A stretch of DNA of 64,000 nt, from assembly GCF_964656455.1 (NCBI RefSeq), contig NC_135715.1:34978603-35042602 (forward strand). Reading direction: 5' to 3'. Origin of the DNA: Halichoerus grypus. Lineage: Eukaryota > Chordata > Mammalia > Carnivora > Phocidae. Shown here in pieces: positions 1 to 11,771 of this stretch (the first letter of the stretch is position 1; the number at the start of each line of letters is the position of its first letter). The notes beneath the pieces are model-generated. The model ran no database searches and was not told where the DNA came from. It saw nothing but the letters and a program-made list of their open reading frames with translations. A program made the position numbers and the translations under genes.

Positions 1-1210
1 CTTAATTCAGGATATAATGATCTGTGTGGTGACATAAGTTAATTTTATTCATATCACAATTGGTAGTGATGGGAAAATAAGGAAATACTGACAGTAACCA
101 CAGCCACAAGCTCTTAATTTTAATGGAAATAGTGGCCTATGTTACCATGACCCAGGGCAGATTTTCACAGTAGGCATGAAATATACATATATCAGCATTT
201 ATCTTTTCTTCCTAAATATATGCACATTTATTATAATATACTTTAAATGTTTATTTGTAGAGTTTTTGTGTTTATTTTTTGAAATTGAATTAAAGAAATT
301 TGACAATCTCATGGAATGTAATATATGCTGAGAACAAATTGGAACTTAAACATAAACTGTAAGTAAGTCCAGAGTGCTCAGATGTGTCCTGAAATTCTTT
401 GTTTCTAGAGACAGAGACAATTCATAAAATGCAAAGTTATCTATTAGCATTGCCTATTTTTGTAATAGCACATTTTGTCTTTTTTGTTTTTTCATTGTTT
501 TCCACTTTAGAAAGCATTTAGTGGCTTACATTTGTCATTGTTTGTGGCTGGTTTTGTTGATATTTTCCTGATCAATTTGCAAAGGATTATGTCTGTTTCT
601 TTGGAAAACATGCCGTATGATAAACAACAGTTTCAAATATTGCAAGATACCAGGTTTCATCAAAATTGAACATAGCCAGTCACCACTACTGAATCAAAAC
701 TTTGAAGGGGCATTAAAAAGACTGTCTGGCTTCTACTTCAATCTAGTATCTTTCTAAGTGCTTTTAATAGAGAGATCTAGAATTTTTTTGGTCCTTCTTT
801 CTTTTTCGGTAATTTGTTAAATGGTAATAACTTCAGCAGTATGGAGTTATACAATTTCCTGGGATGGTTACTTTGGTCACATTGCATCAAGTATCTGATG
901 TAATCAGCATTATTCTGAGAGAAGTTTAGTATAAGAATTAGACTATTAACAATTATCATTTTTACATCTGAAGCCACCATATATCATGAAACAAGATCAT
1001 CAATCTTTATGGAAAATCTATTTTTCATTCCCAGTAGAATCAAATTGCCCTAAGGTAACATAGGTAAAGTTACTTCCACTTAATAGAAGATATACATACT
1101 TAATATATATTTATATATAATATCCATTTTAAAAGACAAAGTTGTGAAAATATTCTGTGATTTAGAGTAATTTATTCCATTAGTAGCAAATCAGAGAGTT
1201 TTTTCAGAAA
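1..1210. other. AT-rich unique sequence, probable intron
   Basis: I see no gene, RNA or clear repeat here. The stretch is AT-rich with stops in every frame. If the exon at 13.95 kb is real, this is part of its upstream intron or further upstream gene sequence. Confidence 0.4.
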
Positions 1211-1223
1211 TTATTTTGATGTA

Positions 1224-1435
1224 GGGGCGCCTGGGTGGCTCACTCATTTAAGAAGCTGACTCTTGGTTTCAGCTCAGGTCATGATCTCAGGGTTCTGAGA
1301 TCCAGCCCCGTGTAGGGCTCCTCACTCAGCAGGGAACCTGCGTGAGATTCTGTCTCCCTCTACCTCTGCCCCTCCTCCCCTCCATGCACACTCTCTCTAA
1401 AATAAATAAATCAATAGGAAAAAAAGATTAAAAAG
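1224..1435 (+). mobile_element. SINEC (carnivore tRNA-Lys SINE)
   Basis: The copy begins with the SINEC head GGGGCGCCTGGGTGGCTCA, followed by the GGTCATGATCTCAGGG box, a CT-rich stretch and an AATAAATAAAT tail. It is flanked by a perfect 13-bp target-site duplication, TTATTTTGATGTA, at 1211-1223 and 1436-1448. Both ends are therefore fixed and the element inserted by L1-type retrotransposition. The body has lost several CpGs, so it is of moderate age. Confidence 0.95.
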
Positions 1436-1694
1436 TTATTTTGATGTAGTAAGACAAATATTGTACTGGAAACACACAGGCTGGTTTTGCTATTTCTCTG
1501 AAGTGTAGGCAAGCTTCCAAGAGAATTCACAAAGTGGCACTTGGCGTGGTAAATTCACATGACTCAGAGTCGGGTCATCAATCTTTTTCTGTATTTCAGA
1601 AGAAAGCAAACTGAGGTAGTATACTAAAACCCTGTAAGTAACAAGAACTGAAATATTTATTTGTGACATTGACCAGCACATCTTTCTTATAAAG

Positions 1695-2278
1695 GAAGGA
1701 GTATTAGTTATGTGCCGTGGCACAACAAATTACTTCCAAACTTCATGGTTTACGACATTTATTATCTCACAGTTTCTGTATGTGAAGAATCTGGGAATAG
1801 CTTAGTTGGGTCATCTGCTTTGAGGTCTTTCCCAGGCTACAATAAGGCGTTGGAAGGGACTGCAGTCAACTCTAGACCCAACTCAGGCAGGATTCACTTC
1901 CAAGCTTATTCATGTGGCTGTTGGCTGGCCTCGCATCCTCAAGGGTGTTAGATTGAGAGCCTCAGTTCCCCTGTTGGCTACTGGCCAGAGACCACCATCA
2001 GTTCTTTGCCACAGAACTTTCCATAGGGCAATTCACTATATGGCAACCTACTTCAGCAGATCAAGCAAGTGAAAAGATCCAGGGAGAGTGTCTGCCAGCA
2101 GGATAAACATCAGTTGTTTATAATCTAAGCTTGGAAGTGATTTTCCTTCACTTTTGCCATATTCTCTTCATTAGAAGCAAGGGCCTAGATACAGTCCATA
2201 CTTTAAGGAGATGGGGATCACACTAGGATGTGAATATCAGGAGATAGGGAGCATTACTGGCCATCATAGAGTATTCCT
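1695..2278 (-). mobile_element. LTR remnant, MaLR/MLT1-like, antisense
   Basis: The stretch starts with a motif typical of antisense MaLR LTR ends: ACAACAAATTAC, then TTTATTATCTCACAG, where TTTATT is the reversed polyadenylation signal. It runs to GGCCATCATAGAG near 2270. The layout and about 580-bp length resemble a MaLR/ERVL LTR read backwards. The family is assigned from recalled consensus features, so the subfamily is uncertain. The short open frame at 1712-1951 is fortuitous. Confidence 0.5.
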
Positions 2279-2512
2279 ACCAAAGTGGCTATGCAGAAAA
2301 TAAAATCATCAAATTATCTGGCAAGAATGGGATTAGGACTAGGAGTATTATATAATCAAATATTTTCTGGACTCAAGAATATATCTAAAGGTAGACCAGA
2401 TGTATACATCAGTCTTTGAAGGGAACCTCATCCCTGGTTGGTGCTTTCATGGGCATTTGCAAAACCTATCAGCTTAACTGCTTTCTCTAGGCTACCTTTC
2501 TGGACAAGCCCT

Positions 2513-2588
2513 CTATTGATTCTCATAATCTTTCTTTAGATGTGATCATTCTATTGATTCTCATAATCTTTCTTTAGATGTGATCATT
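2513..2588. repeat. Perfect 38-bp tandem duplication
   Basis: The 38-bp unit beginning CTATTGATTCTCATAATC and ending GTGATCATT occurs twice, head to tail, at 2513-2550 and 2551-2588, with no mismatch that I can see. Flanking DNA is unique. Perfect identity points to a recent local duplication, or to an assembly artefact. Confidence 0.92.
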
Positions 2589-3630
2589 CTGTCAACACAT
2601 TTCCTTGCCTGTTTGTTAGTCTGTCTCTTTAATATAACTTTACACTTCTCTGGGCCGATCCTTTGTGGGTTAGTTTTAAAGTTGAGTGCACAGAGGGCTA
2701 CCTTATTTAATAATTCTTGTATAACATGTTACTGTTCTTACCCATATACTGTCTACACAACAGTTGATGATTTCATTAGATAAGATATAAAGAAAAGCTA
2801 TTCTCCACAAAAGTGTCATTTGTTTAGTTACAACAGTTATCATATATATTCTAAAGATTTGAGACCTTTTCATGGAAGTTTGTCATTTGTCGAGTTTAGC
2901 AGTAGACCAATATTTTGGGTCAGCATTGTATAAATGTGTTAAATAAAGCTCTAGAAATTTAGAACTTTATTCACTTACAGGTACTTCTCTAAACAAATAT
3001 AACTTTATTAAAATTGCTCCTTTAGTCATGCTAGAGGAAATGGAAAATGGAAAATGGAAAAAAAATAGAAAATGCTTAAGTTTTAAAAGAAAGATGACTT
3101 TTTCCCTCCAAACTTAAAAGAAAATAACTAGGCTCTGCAAGAGCTGCTCTTCTAATTGTCACCTTTGGTTTTTTTCCCCAGAGTTAACACATAAATTTAT
3201 TCTGAAACAATTTATTCACTGAGGATTTTGACTGTTTCTTGTAATCCTGAAGGATACAAATGCTTGGTTTGAAAGATTTGTTTCCCTTTCCTGCAATATT
3301 TTGTTTTATCAAATAAGGCATCACTTTTTTCTGTGTTCTGTTTTAATTAGGCATAGTACATAATTTATCCATTCATCATTCAGGTTTAGATATGCCCTCA
3401 AATGATTATTTCCTTACATACCTGTGTCTTAGTCTTCTTTATTCCAGAAATGAATAGAAGAATGGAGAAAGTAATGAGAGATTTTTACTGTGCTTTACTT
3501 TGCTGAAGTTGGGAGGTCTCACCTTCCAATCAGGACAAGGTAACCTAAGTACAAAGTACCCCATTCTCACTTGCTGGTACATTAACCACTGTGATGGTTT
3601 CCCACTTCTTACTAATGAATGCTTAATTAG

Positions 3631-3666
<36 letters not shown>

Positions 3667-4264
3667 TGCTTTACCAAAGTAGACCTACCAGCAATATAAT
3701 TTTTCTTTGTTTACAGAAATAAAACAAAACTTTAAAGAGGTCTGTGTTCTGCTTTTTTTTGTTTGTTTTTGATAAACTTTTAAACCTGTGTTTCAAACAC
3801 AGATAATCACAACAGTACTTTCTATACATCAACAAATACACATTAGCATACATAGTCCTAACTAAATAACAGGTAATACAGTTAAGCAGACTTCATAAAC
3901 TTCGCAATTGTAAATTTACCATTAAAACAAAATGGACCAGTAGACCAGATTCCAGCTTATGTCCACACCCTCAGTCCAGTAAGTTTCATGAAACTGAACC
4001 TGGTTTTTTGGGAGAACTCTATTAAGAAAATCACTAAGCATCATCTTACTATCTAATACTTGAATAGGACTTCTCAAAAGCCTTGTTGTTAAGCAGAAAA
4101 CATTTACTATGAGAACACTGTCCACATGATCAGTGAAACAGTACATGTGGAGAGTGGAGAGTGTATATCCTCAATGAGTTATTAATAAATACCTGATACT
4201 GGTGAAATATTAAAACTTTATACCATTTAGGCAAAGTATTTTATTTTTTTAACTTGTATGTGAA
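2589..4264. other. Unique AT-rich sequence
   Basis: I see no gene here. Apart from the CA microsatellite at 3632-3664 and a short triplicated GGAAAAT-like run near 3038-3062, the sequence shows no recognisable element. The short frames at 3439-3682 are made partly of the CA repeat and are not genes. Confidence 0.4.
3632..3664. repeat. (AC)n microsatellite
   Basis: An uninterrupted run of about 16 AC dinucleotides lies in unique sequence. Runs of this length are commonly length-polymorphic in mammals. Confidence 0.97.
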
Positions 4265-4925
4265 AGAAAACCATACTCACAGAAAAATTAAAAAAACTAT
4301 TAAAACTCTCATATGTCCTTTACCAGGATTCATCTATTATTAATATTTTGTTCCCATGTGCTTTATAATTATTTCTATCTGCATAGTATTTTCTGAAGCA
4401 TTTGAGAGTAAGTTGTATAAATCGTGGCCCTTTACCTGCTATATTTACCCATACATATTTCAGGGGGCATTTACTAAAAACAAGGATGTTCTCTTATACA
4501 TAACCACGGTATATTTATCAGCTCAGTAAATCCTTCATTGTCATAGTACTCTTATTTAATCTGACATCAAAATTCTAATTTTGTAATTTGACCCAATCAT
4601 GTCCCTTATAGCATTTTTATAGCATTACTAAATCCAAATTAGTATCACATATTATATTTAGTTGCCATTTCTCTTTAGTCTCCTTGATCTTGGAGCTCTT
4701 CCTTGGACTTTAAAAAATTTATAAAGTTGACATTTGGGAGCATACAGTCTTAATAGGGTGTTCATCATTTTGCATCTGATGTTTCCTCATGATTCGGCTC
4801 AGGTCATGTGTTCTAAGCCTGCATACCACCCACAAAAGATTGTGTTTTTCTGAAGGTATACATTCAGGGACACACAATATCCATCTTCCCCTCATTTTGT
4901 GATGTTAGTTTGATAGTTCCTTCTA
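4265..4925. mobile_element. Old L1 3'-region fragment (L1M type)
   Basis: Phrases typical of old mammalian L1 3' regions recur in the usual order: CATTTGAGAGTAAGTTG, ACATAACCACGGTA, TAGTTGCCATTTCTCTTTAGTC and GATGTTTCCTCATGATTCGG. No target-site duplication or open frame survives. The assignment rests on remembered L1M consensus. Orientation and subfamily are not resolved. Confidence 0.6.
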
Positions 4926-4929
4926 TATA

Positions 4930-5025
4930 TTTTTATTGAGCACTTGCCAGGTTCCAGGCAATATTCAAGGAACTAGTAATACACAAAACCATATAGTATG
5001 TTATCTGTTCTTAAGTTTATTATAG
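4930..5025. mobile_element. L2-like LINE relic
   Basis: The phrase TTTTTATTGAGCACTTGCCAGG followed by CCAGGCAATATTCAAGGAAC matches the layout of the widespread L2 3' end (TTTATTGAGCACCTAC, then a variable middle). It is very short and divergent. Confidence 0.4.
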
Positions 5026-7752
5026 CCAGGCTTTAATCAATGTCTCTAAGAAGCTTTTTAAGCGTTGGCATAGTGAAAGCAACTTGGGGGGGACAAGTGT
5101 TTGAATCCTATAACACGTAGTTGTGACAACACTTAGGTTCTAGTAATACAATATATGGGACCCAAACCCTGTCTCCATGAGTATAGGCTGATTATTCATG
5201 ATTAAAACTTTTTGTCAGAGGGCTAATTTCTTAACACTAAGTATAGAATGGCCTGTTCCCTATTGCATAGATAAATAGCAGACAGTTGATGATGATGATT
5301 TTTTTTTAATCAGTTTTGATTGGTTGTGGTCATAGAGATATGGTTTTAAGAACAAAGAGTTCCTAAATAGATAACAGTTCATAGAACCACAGGGTCCAGA
5401 TTTCTACCCCAACTGGGGAAGATTCTTGAGTTACAGAATAAAAGATCTTTAGTACCCAGTAAAGCAGCATTATCTTAATGTTTGGTAGTAAATTCCTCTT
5501 TGCCCACAGAGAGCATCAACATCATCATTGAACCTAAAATGCAGGCAAAGGGCCTCTTCTTTAAGATACTGACGAGAAGAATGTCACTTCTCAGAGGAAC
5601 TGAGATATTTTAAGCTGATCTAGCCATTTGGGAAAAGTATTTTGCCTAAGGCTGGAGTTGACTAACTCCATGCCAGCTGAGATTAACCACAACTCTCTGC
5701 AGATCTTCTAATGCCTTCCCTGAACATTCTTCAGTCCAGCTTTCATTACTGGTTGTCTATTTAGTGTCCCAATTAGAAAGGATGTTGTGATTAGACCAGC
5801 TTGCCCACTGATGATCCTTTCTAGCCACACAACACCTACAGTCCAGTTCCACCTGCTTCAAATTATCCAATTGTCAAAGTTTGGGTCTTTCCTCGATTCT
5901 GGTGCTTACCTAAAGTCTGATGTAAAGTCCCTTCACATGGAATGGAGAGTTTCACTTTTATCGTGTTTGGCTAAAGCTTAGTTACCTTTCAACATGCATA
6001 TCATAGCTTTAGATGATCTTCTAAGAACACGTTTTAAACTAGACTGTGTTCTGTCATTCACTTTCCTCTTTGAAGGGAACTGAAAAATTTACAAAAGCAG
6101 TTTTTGATTATACTTTTTTGTCTTCACTGTTAACCAGAAGAGATTTACTTCATACTAGCCTTTTAGTAAACGTGATATTACCTGCTCTGATTTCCAATAA
6201 GCTGAGCCATATTGTTCCATTAGGTAACCCATTACCTACTGCTTGTACTGATATATTTGGTTTATACAGATGGAATACACTTGCTGCAGGGCTCTTGTAT
6301 ACACAGTCCATGCCCACTCTCTAGAAGAGCACCAGGTGCTTATATGGAAAGCAGTCAAAAGGGATCTGGGGTCTAGTCCCCTCTCACTTTGACCCAACTC
6401 TATGGGCCTCAGGGTCTGCAGCCACAACCCTGAGTTACATAAAATTCAAAATCTGTTGCAACTTTTTCAGTTTTTACTTTTTAATTATTTTTGAACACAA
6501 CCTTGAATATAACTTCTGGAAATCACTTAGACAGTTATTAGCTGCATTTCATGAGAAGAAATGATATTTACTCAGAATCCTCTTATAAAAGGGCCTGTGC
6601 TGAACATCAATCTCTCTTAAAATATTTCTCATGTTAAATGTAGACTTTGTGTCTCTGCTTCTTTGCTTTAGCAGTTGCAGAATGTTCTTACTCTAAATAT
6701 AAAATTATAAAAAAAAGCAAGAAACAATATTTTCTTTAATTAGCTTCTTCCTTTGGGGGTTTTAGAAGAGGGGTTATGACTTGACAAAGATCCTTCCCAT
6801 CTGTTCCTGTTTGTTTGCTTTTATTTTGACTTCCTCTCGTTGTCTTATCAAATATCACATGAATCATTAACATTTGTTTTCATCACTTGTTTTGGTTTCT
6901 CTTACTTCACATGATTAAGACATTATGTTGAGAGAGGCTCAGGGCTAATATTAAGCTAATATTCTTTAAGTAAATATTAAACTTTCTGGATATATGATCT
7001 TATATGTTTGCCTTTGGTTATGTTAATATTTTCCTCAGCTCTGCAGTAGTGAGATATGTGCACATAGAACTGTTTTGTGAAAGCAGCAAATTTTGTTAGA
7101 TTACAAGTGTTTGGATATAAGTTTTGAACAAATAGATGCCATTTTTAATAAAGCTACTTCCTAACAGGAAATGTAATTTAGTAAGCCCTTTGTGCAAAAG
7201 ACACGTTAGAGATCCTTGTGGATGTTTGCAAGGGAGTTTATTCAAAACTAGAATATACAACTATTTGCATATTGTGTGATACCTTTCACTAACATACTTC
7301 CTTATTAATGATTTCATGTAGTTTTCATACAAGGGAAGAATTGGATTTCTGGTGTCATCCAACTAAGCAATTTGAAATTGTTCCAATTTGTGTGCTGTCT
7401 TCTAATATAAAAATCTTGTTATATAATGTGATTGTTATTGAACAAATTTCATTAGTTTTAAAAATAAATGATCAAGCTATTCAATACTCTAGTTTTAAAG
7501 TATATATGGAATGAAAGCTAAATTCTATATCTGTCTATGTGTATTAGACATTGCCAATAACTACATATAACAATACGTGCAAAAACATTGCATCAAAAAA
7601 ATTGCATCAAAACAGTAAAATTAATACATGAACACAAAACAAACCAAAATCGGAAATTTTGTGATAGATTCCCTATTCCTTCCTCCTTAGCCACAGCAAA
7701 TAATATACTATATACTTAATATACAATATACTTAAAGGTCCGATCTGAGGGA
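5026..7752. other. Unique sequence, probable intron
   Basis: I see no gene or recognisable mobile element. The short frames at 5787-5981, 6046-6324 and 7308-7514 have no recognisable domains and no splice context. I regard them as chance. Confidence 0.35.
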
Positions 7753-7762
7753 TTCAACTTTA

Positions 7763-8136
7763 TTTATTTATATATTTTTTTAAAGGGAGAGAGAAAGGGA
7801 GAGATTGAGCTAGGGAGGGACAATAGGAAAAGGAGAGAGAATCCTAAGCAGGTTCCACTCCCAGAGCAGAGCCCAATGCCCTGAGCTGAAATCAAGAATC
7901 GGACGCTTAGGGACTCCTGGGTGGCTCAGTCATTAAGTGTCTGCCTTCAGCTCAGGTCCAGAGCCCTGGGATCGAGTCCCACATCGGGCTCCCTGCTCGG
8001 CGGGAAGCCTGTTTCTTCCTCTCCCACTCCCCCTGCTTGTGTTCCTACTCTCGCTGTTTCTCTCTGTCAAATAAATAAATAGAATCTTAAAAAAAAAAAA
8101 AGAATTGGACGCCTAACTGACTGAGCCACCACTGGC
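7763..8136 (-). mobile_element. Older antisense SINEC, split by a younger SINEC
   Basis: The antisense tail (TTTATTTATATATTTTTTTAAAG) and body occupy 7763-7909, and the head remnant CTGACTGAGCCACC resumes after 8116. A 10-bp duplication, TTCAACTTTA, at 7753-7762 and 8137-8146 frames the whole. The interruption at 7910-8099 is a sense SINEC with its own duplication, so this copy was present first. It is much diverged and its head is degraded. Confidence 0.9.
7910..8099 (+). mobile_element. SINEC nested inside an older SINEC
   Basis: The element shows GGACTCCTGGGTGGCTCAG, a CT-rich stretch, AAATAAATAAATAG and an A-rich tail. Its flanks carry a 16-bp duplication, AAGAATCGGACGCTTA at 7894-7909 and AAGAATTGGACGCCTA at 8100-8115, with two mismatches. 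Both duplicates are antisense-SINE sequence, which proves insertion into an existing copy. The initial GGGGCGCC has mutated to GGGACTCC. Confidence 0.95.
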
Positions 8137-8868
8137 TTCAACTTTAATATTAAAACCTGAGATCCATTTTTACAAGGAACTTTTAAAGATTTTAACTCAT
8201 TACCTATAGATCTAAATCTGCATAGTAACAGTAAATATCATACAAAAATTTATACCAGCAATAAGCTATTCCATGATCTAGATACTTTCTTATACACCAA
8301 ATTATAGCTGTAAGCATCAAATCACAATGAACTTTGGAACTATTAGGAATTTGTAATTTAAGTAGTTTCATTCACTCCCTACTCCCAAATGCTTTTAATT
8401 AGAACAGACTTTTTAATTAAGTACTCCCATGCACAAAGTGTAGCTTGATGATTTTTCTGTCATATCAACCTCCCATACAAAAGCAAATAATCATAGTTTT
8501 AAAGGAAGATATTTTCTCTGAAACCAAACCATCAGAATTCTAGTTCTCATTTCAATTTATTCAGTTGAAATTCTACACACTAAAAGAAAGACCCTGTCTT
8601 GGGTAAGACAGCGAGAAAGACATCCACAAGGCAGGCGGGCTGATGGTGCTGAAAGTCAAGCTCTTACCTCTACAAGTCAGAGGCATTTCATTTCCTCCAC
8701 TGAGAGTCCAATTACTTATTAAAGGAAAGCAACCTAATGGAATGCATGTGGACTTTGGATTCACACAAATACCAAATCCCTGCACTTTTATTTGCTAGCT
8801 CTGTGAAAATGTGCAAGATACTTACATTTTTCAAGCTTAATAGCCTACTTTTAAAAGGCACTAAGAAG

Positions 8869-9065
8869 GGGCGCCTGGGTGGCTCAGTTGGTTAAGCATC
8901 TACCTTCGGCTCAGGTCATGATCTTGGGGTCCTGGGATTGAGTCCCTTGTCGGACTCCCTGCTCAGTGGGTAATCTGCCTCTCCTTCTCTCTCTGCCTCT
9001 GCACACCCCACCCTGCTGCTTGTGCTCTCTCTCAAATAAATAAAATCTTTAAGAAAAATAAAAAA
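8869..9065 (+). mobile_element. SINEC
   Basis: A full-length sense copy with head GGCGCCTGGGTGGCTCAG, CGGCTCAGGTCATGATC box and AAATAAATAAAATC tail. A perfect 11-bp duplication, GCACTAAGAAG, at 8858-8868 and 9066-9076 sets the ends. Confidence 0.95.
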
Positions 9066-9076
9066 GCACTAAGAAG

Positions 9077-10296
9077 ACCTATTTTGTTGAGTTGATGGGA
9101 AGTTTAGGCTTAAAATCTATAAAGTGACTTGAACACAAATGCTGAGAAAATATTAGCTATATTAATAATAATCATTGCCTTTATTGCTAATTTACTTGAT
9201 CTTAAAGAAAAACTCTCATCCATTTGAGATAGCAAGGAATAATTGGTAAACCTGGCCCAGCATCAGGAAGAAATAGTAAACACAGTTTTATGTGGTCAAC
9301 ACGTGCAGAAATAAATAAATACAATAGGAGAAATAGTGGATAGGTGTGAGATTATCTAGTTAGAAGGTAAGTATAATGCACAAAGGGCAGCCCTTAAAAC
9401 AAAATATATAAATAAGACCTCTGAGTTTTCAGATGCAAACAACACACCTCTGAATAACAAAGTCTTAGCCCTGGAAGCACTCCAGGGATTATAATGACCT
9501 TCATTCTGTAGCTTGTTTTTGTAGGGCCTTCTCAATGTCCCCATGGCTTTGCTTGCTGTTGGAAGACTCAAGGAAGGGGAGTATTGAAACCATTATTATG
9601 TAACATAAAAACACAGCTCAGTTTGAATTATAGGCCCATATATCTTTCCTAGTACCCTTACCATTCAACTTTCACTCAGATGGTTTGTTATCAGAAGCCT
9701 GAGATAGACCTACAGTCTCATAATTCAGAGGCCTGTTGTTAGCTCTCTGGGTGCATACATATGGGGCTATGTGCTGAGGACTGAAGGACCAATATAACTT
9801 GTCTGGAACAATATAAAATTAGTTAAAATTCTTTTTTCCTTACAGACTTTGCATCATCTGAAAGTATGTTTCAATAAAGATGACAAAATTATAGAGTAGA
9901 ATTGATTTGAAAGTTAGGCTTTGTAGTCAAAAAGAGAGAGAGTTACTCTCCAGGGTCTGTCTCTGCCTGGTAGATATCTACTTCCAGTTAATTCTAAGGC
10001 AGATAATCTCTGATGCCTAAGTATTATTTAATCATGGAAATGCCTTAACTGTAGCAGGTGGGATCTATTTTATAGCTGGCATCTTTAATGCTTGATGCAT
10101 TTGTCCATCTGTTAGGAACATTAGTCAAAAATGCAAGGAGACATTTATTAAAAGTGGAATTATGGTAGATCAGATACTGAGCACATAAATATAATGTATA
10201 TAATTTTTATAAATGTATTTTGTATGTGATCTATGGTAAAGATGTTTACAAAATAATTATTATTTTTATATTTTTAAATGAATATAGTTTTATTTT
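9077..10296. other. Unique sequence, probable intron
   Basis: I see no gene or clear repeat. A polypurine run near 9932 (AAAAAGAGAGAGAG) is the only low-complexity feature. Confidence 0.35.
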
Positions 10297-10310
10297 AAAA
10301 TTTAGTTTCA

Positions 10311-10487
10311 GGGGCGCCTGGGTGGCTCAGGTGGTTAAGCTTCTGACTTGATTTTGGCTCAGGTCATGGTATCAGGGTGGTAAGATTGAGCCCTGTATAG
10401 GGCTCCATGCTGGCCGTGAAGCCTGCTTAAGATTCTCTCTCTCCCTCTCCCTTTTGCCCTACCCTGCCTCTAAAAAAATAATAAAAT
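10311..10487 (+). mobile_element. SINEC
   Basis: The sense copy begins GGGGCGCCTGGGTGGCTCAG and ends in an AATAATAAAATA tail. It is flanked by a perfect 14-bp duplication, AAAATTTAGTTTCA, at 10297-10310 and 10488-10501. The body is somewhat shortened in the CT-rich part. Confidence 0.95.
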
Positions 10488-10699
10488 AAAATTTAGTTTC
10501 AGATAGACTTTAAAATTTCTAGCATGCTAAAGATAATTATTTTTGTTATGTAAGCATATTAATTCATTTCTCCAAAAGTTTAATATTTGAGACTGCATTA
10601 AACTTTTAAGGCAAGCATCATGCTAAACACTGTCATTCTAATACTGATGGGAAAAGAAGAGATAAAGCTGCTGCTTCCATGGTTCTCAAGCACATGATG

Positions 10700-11035
10700 T
10701 AGTAGGCTCCCCAGAGGTAACTTCAATGTGAGACAAGTGCTATGGAGTTAATTTCCAGGATGCTTGTCTTGGAGAATAAATAGGAGCTCTCTATCTAGAG
10801 AAGTTCCATAGAAGGGAGCAGAAAAGTAATCAGGGAAGGAGGAGGTACTTATCTTCTAGATTTCTAAAAGGAAGAATAGGCCTTATAACTCAACACAGTA
10901 CAGAGCTTGGTGTGTCCCAGAATGCAAAGGAGAGCCAGGGTCATGGAATAGGGGAGAGTGGTAATTAATAAGATGAGAGCGGAATATACTATATCAAATT
11001 ATGTAGTACCTGGTAGGCCTTGGTGAAGAATTTGG
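10700..11035. mobile_element. Possible ancient LINE (L2-like) fragment
   Basis: The GA-rich text, ending in the phrase CTGGTAGGCCTTGGTGAAGAATTTGG, resembles a conserved portion of ancient mammalian LINE consensus sequences. The match is from memory and diverged, so this is only a candidate. Confidence 0.3.
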
Positions 11036-11648
11036 CTAGTGAATCTCTTAAAACAAGTATTTGCACTTAATGAATTATTTTTGTATACCCACTCTTTGCT
11101 TCTAGAATCTTTCTTCCTAATAGGCTGCAGACATCACAGAAGATTTGAAAGCTATTTTTCAAGATTTTATTTTTTTCTCCTTTAATATGCAAAGATTTTT
11201 TTAAAAACCACAATGAGCCCTGAAATGTTAATATCAAGCAAATACTTTTCCATAGATATTGTGAAGGAATTTGAATTTGGGGAAAGTTAAGAATGTCTCT
11301 TGCCCCACTGTGTAATGCTAGGAAACATTTGCCTTTTTTTTTTTTTTTAAGTAAGAATGGAAGTTATACTATCAACATAACTCATTGTAGAGCAGAAATA
11401 ATGAGGCAGTTGAAAGGAGAAAGAAGTAGGGATAAAGTAATTAAAGGGCTAAGAATTAAAAACTTTGGTAAAAATATAGTACTCTACTTCTTCGGTGGTT
11501 TCTGAATCCTTTATTACTAGATTTTTATGAAATGTATGTTGCCTTATGTAGTAAAAATCATTAGGATCAAAATTATCTCTAAAAGGATTCAATTTTTAGC
11601 CACCTGGTACTAAGTATATGAATGGCTGAAATTTTAGCTTATTTTTAT

Positions 11649-11758
11649 TTTTTATTCTATGTGATGCATTGCGGGGCTCCATGCAGGGCTTGATTCCAGG
11701 AGCCTGGGATCATGATCTGGGCTGAAGGCAACTGCTTAAACTGACTGAGCCACACTTC
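11649..11758 (-). mobile_element. Truncated antisense SINEC
   Basis: The antisense SINE is recognisable by GGATCATGATCTGGGCTGAAGG and by CTGACTGAGCCAC at its right end. A perfect 13-bp duplication, AGCTTATTTTTAT, at 11636-11648 and 11759-11771 frames it. The CT/GA-rich tail section is missing, so the copy is internally shortened. Confidence 0.88.
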
Positions 11759-11771
11759 AGCTTATTTTTAT

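Noticed and set aside
1224..1300. tRNA-like sequence at the heads of the SINEs
   Set aside because: These are tRNA-Lys-derived SINE heads with SINE bodies and tails, not functional tRNA genes.
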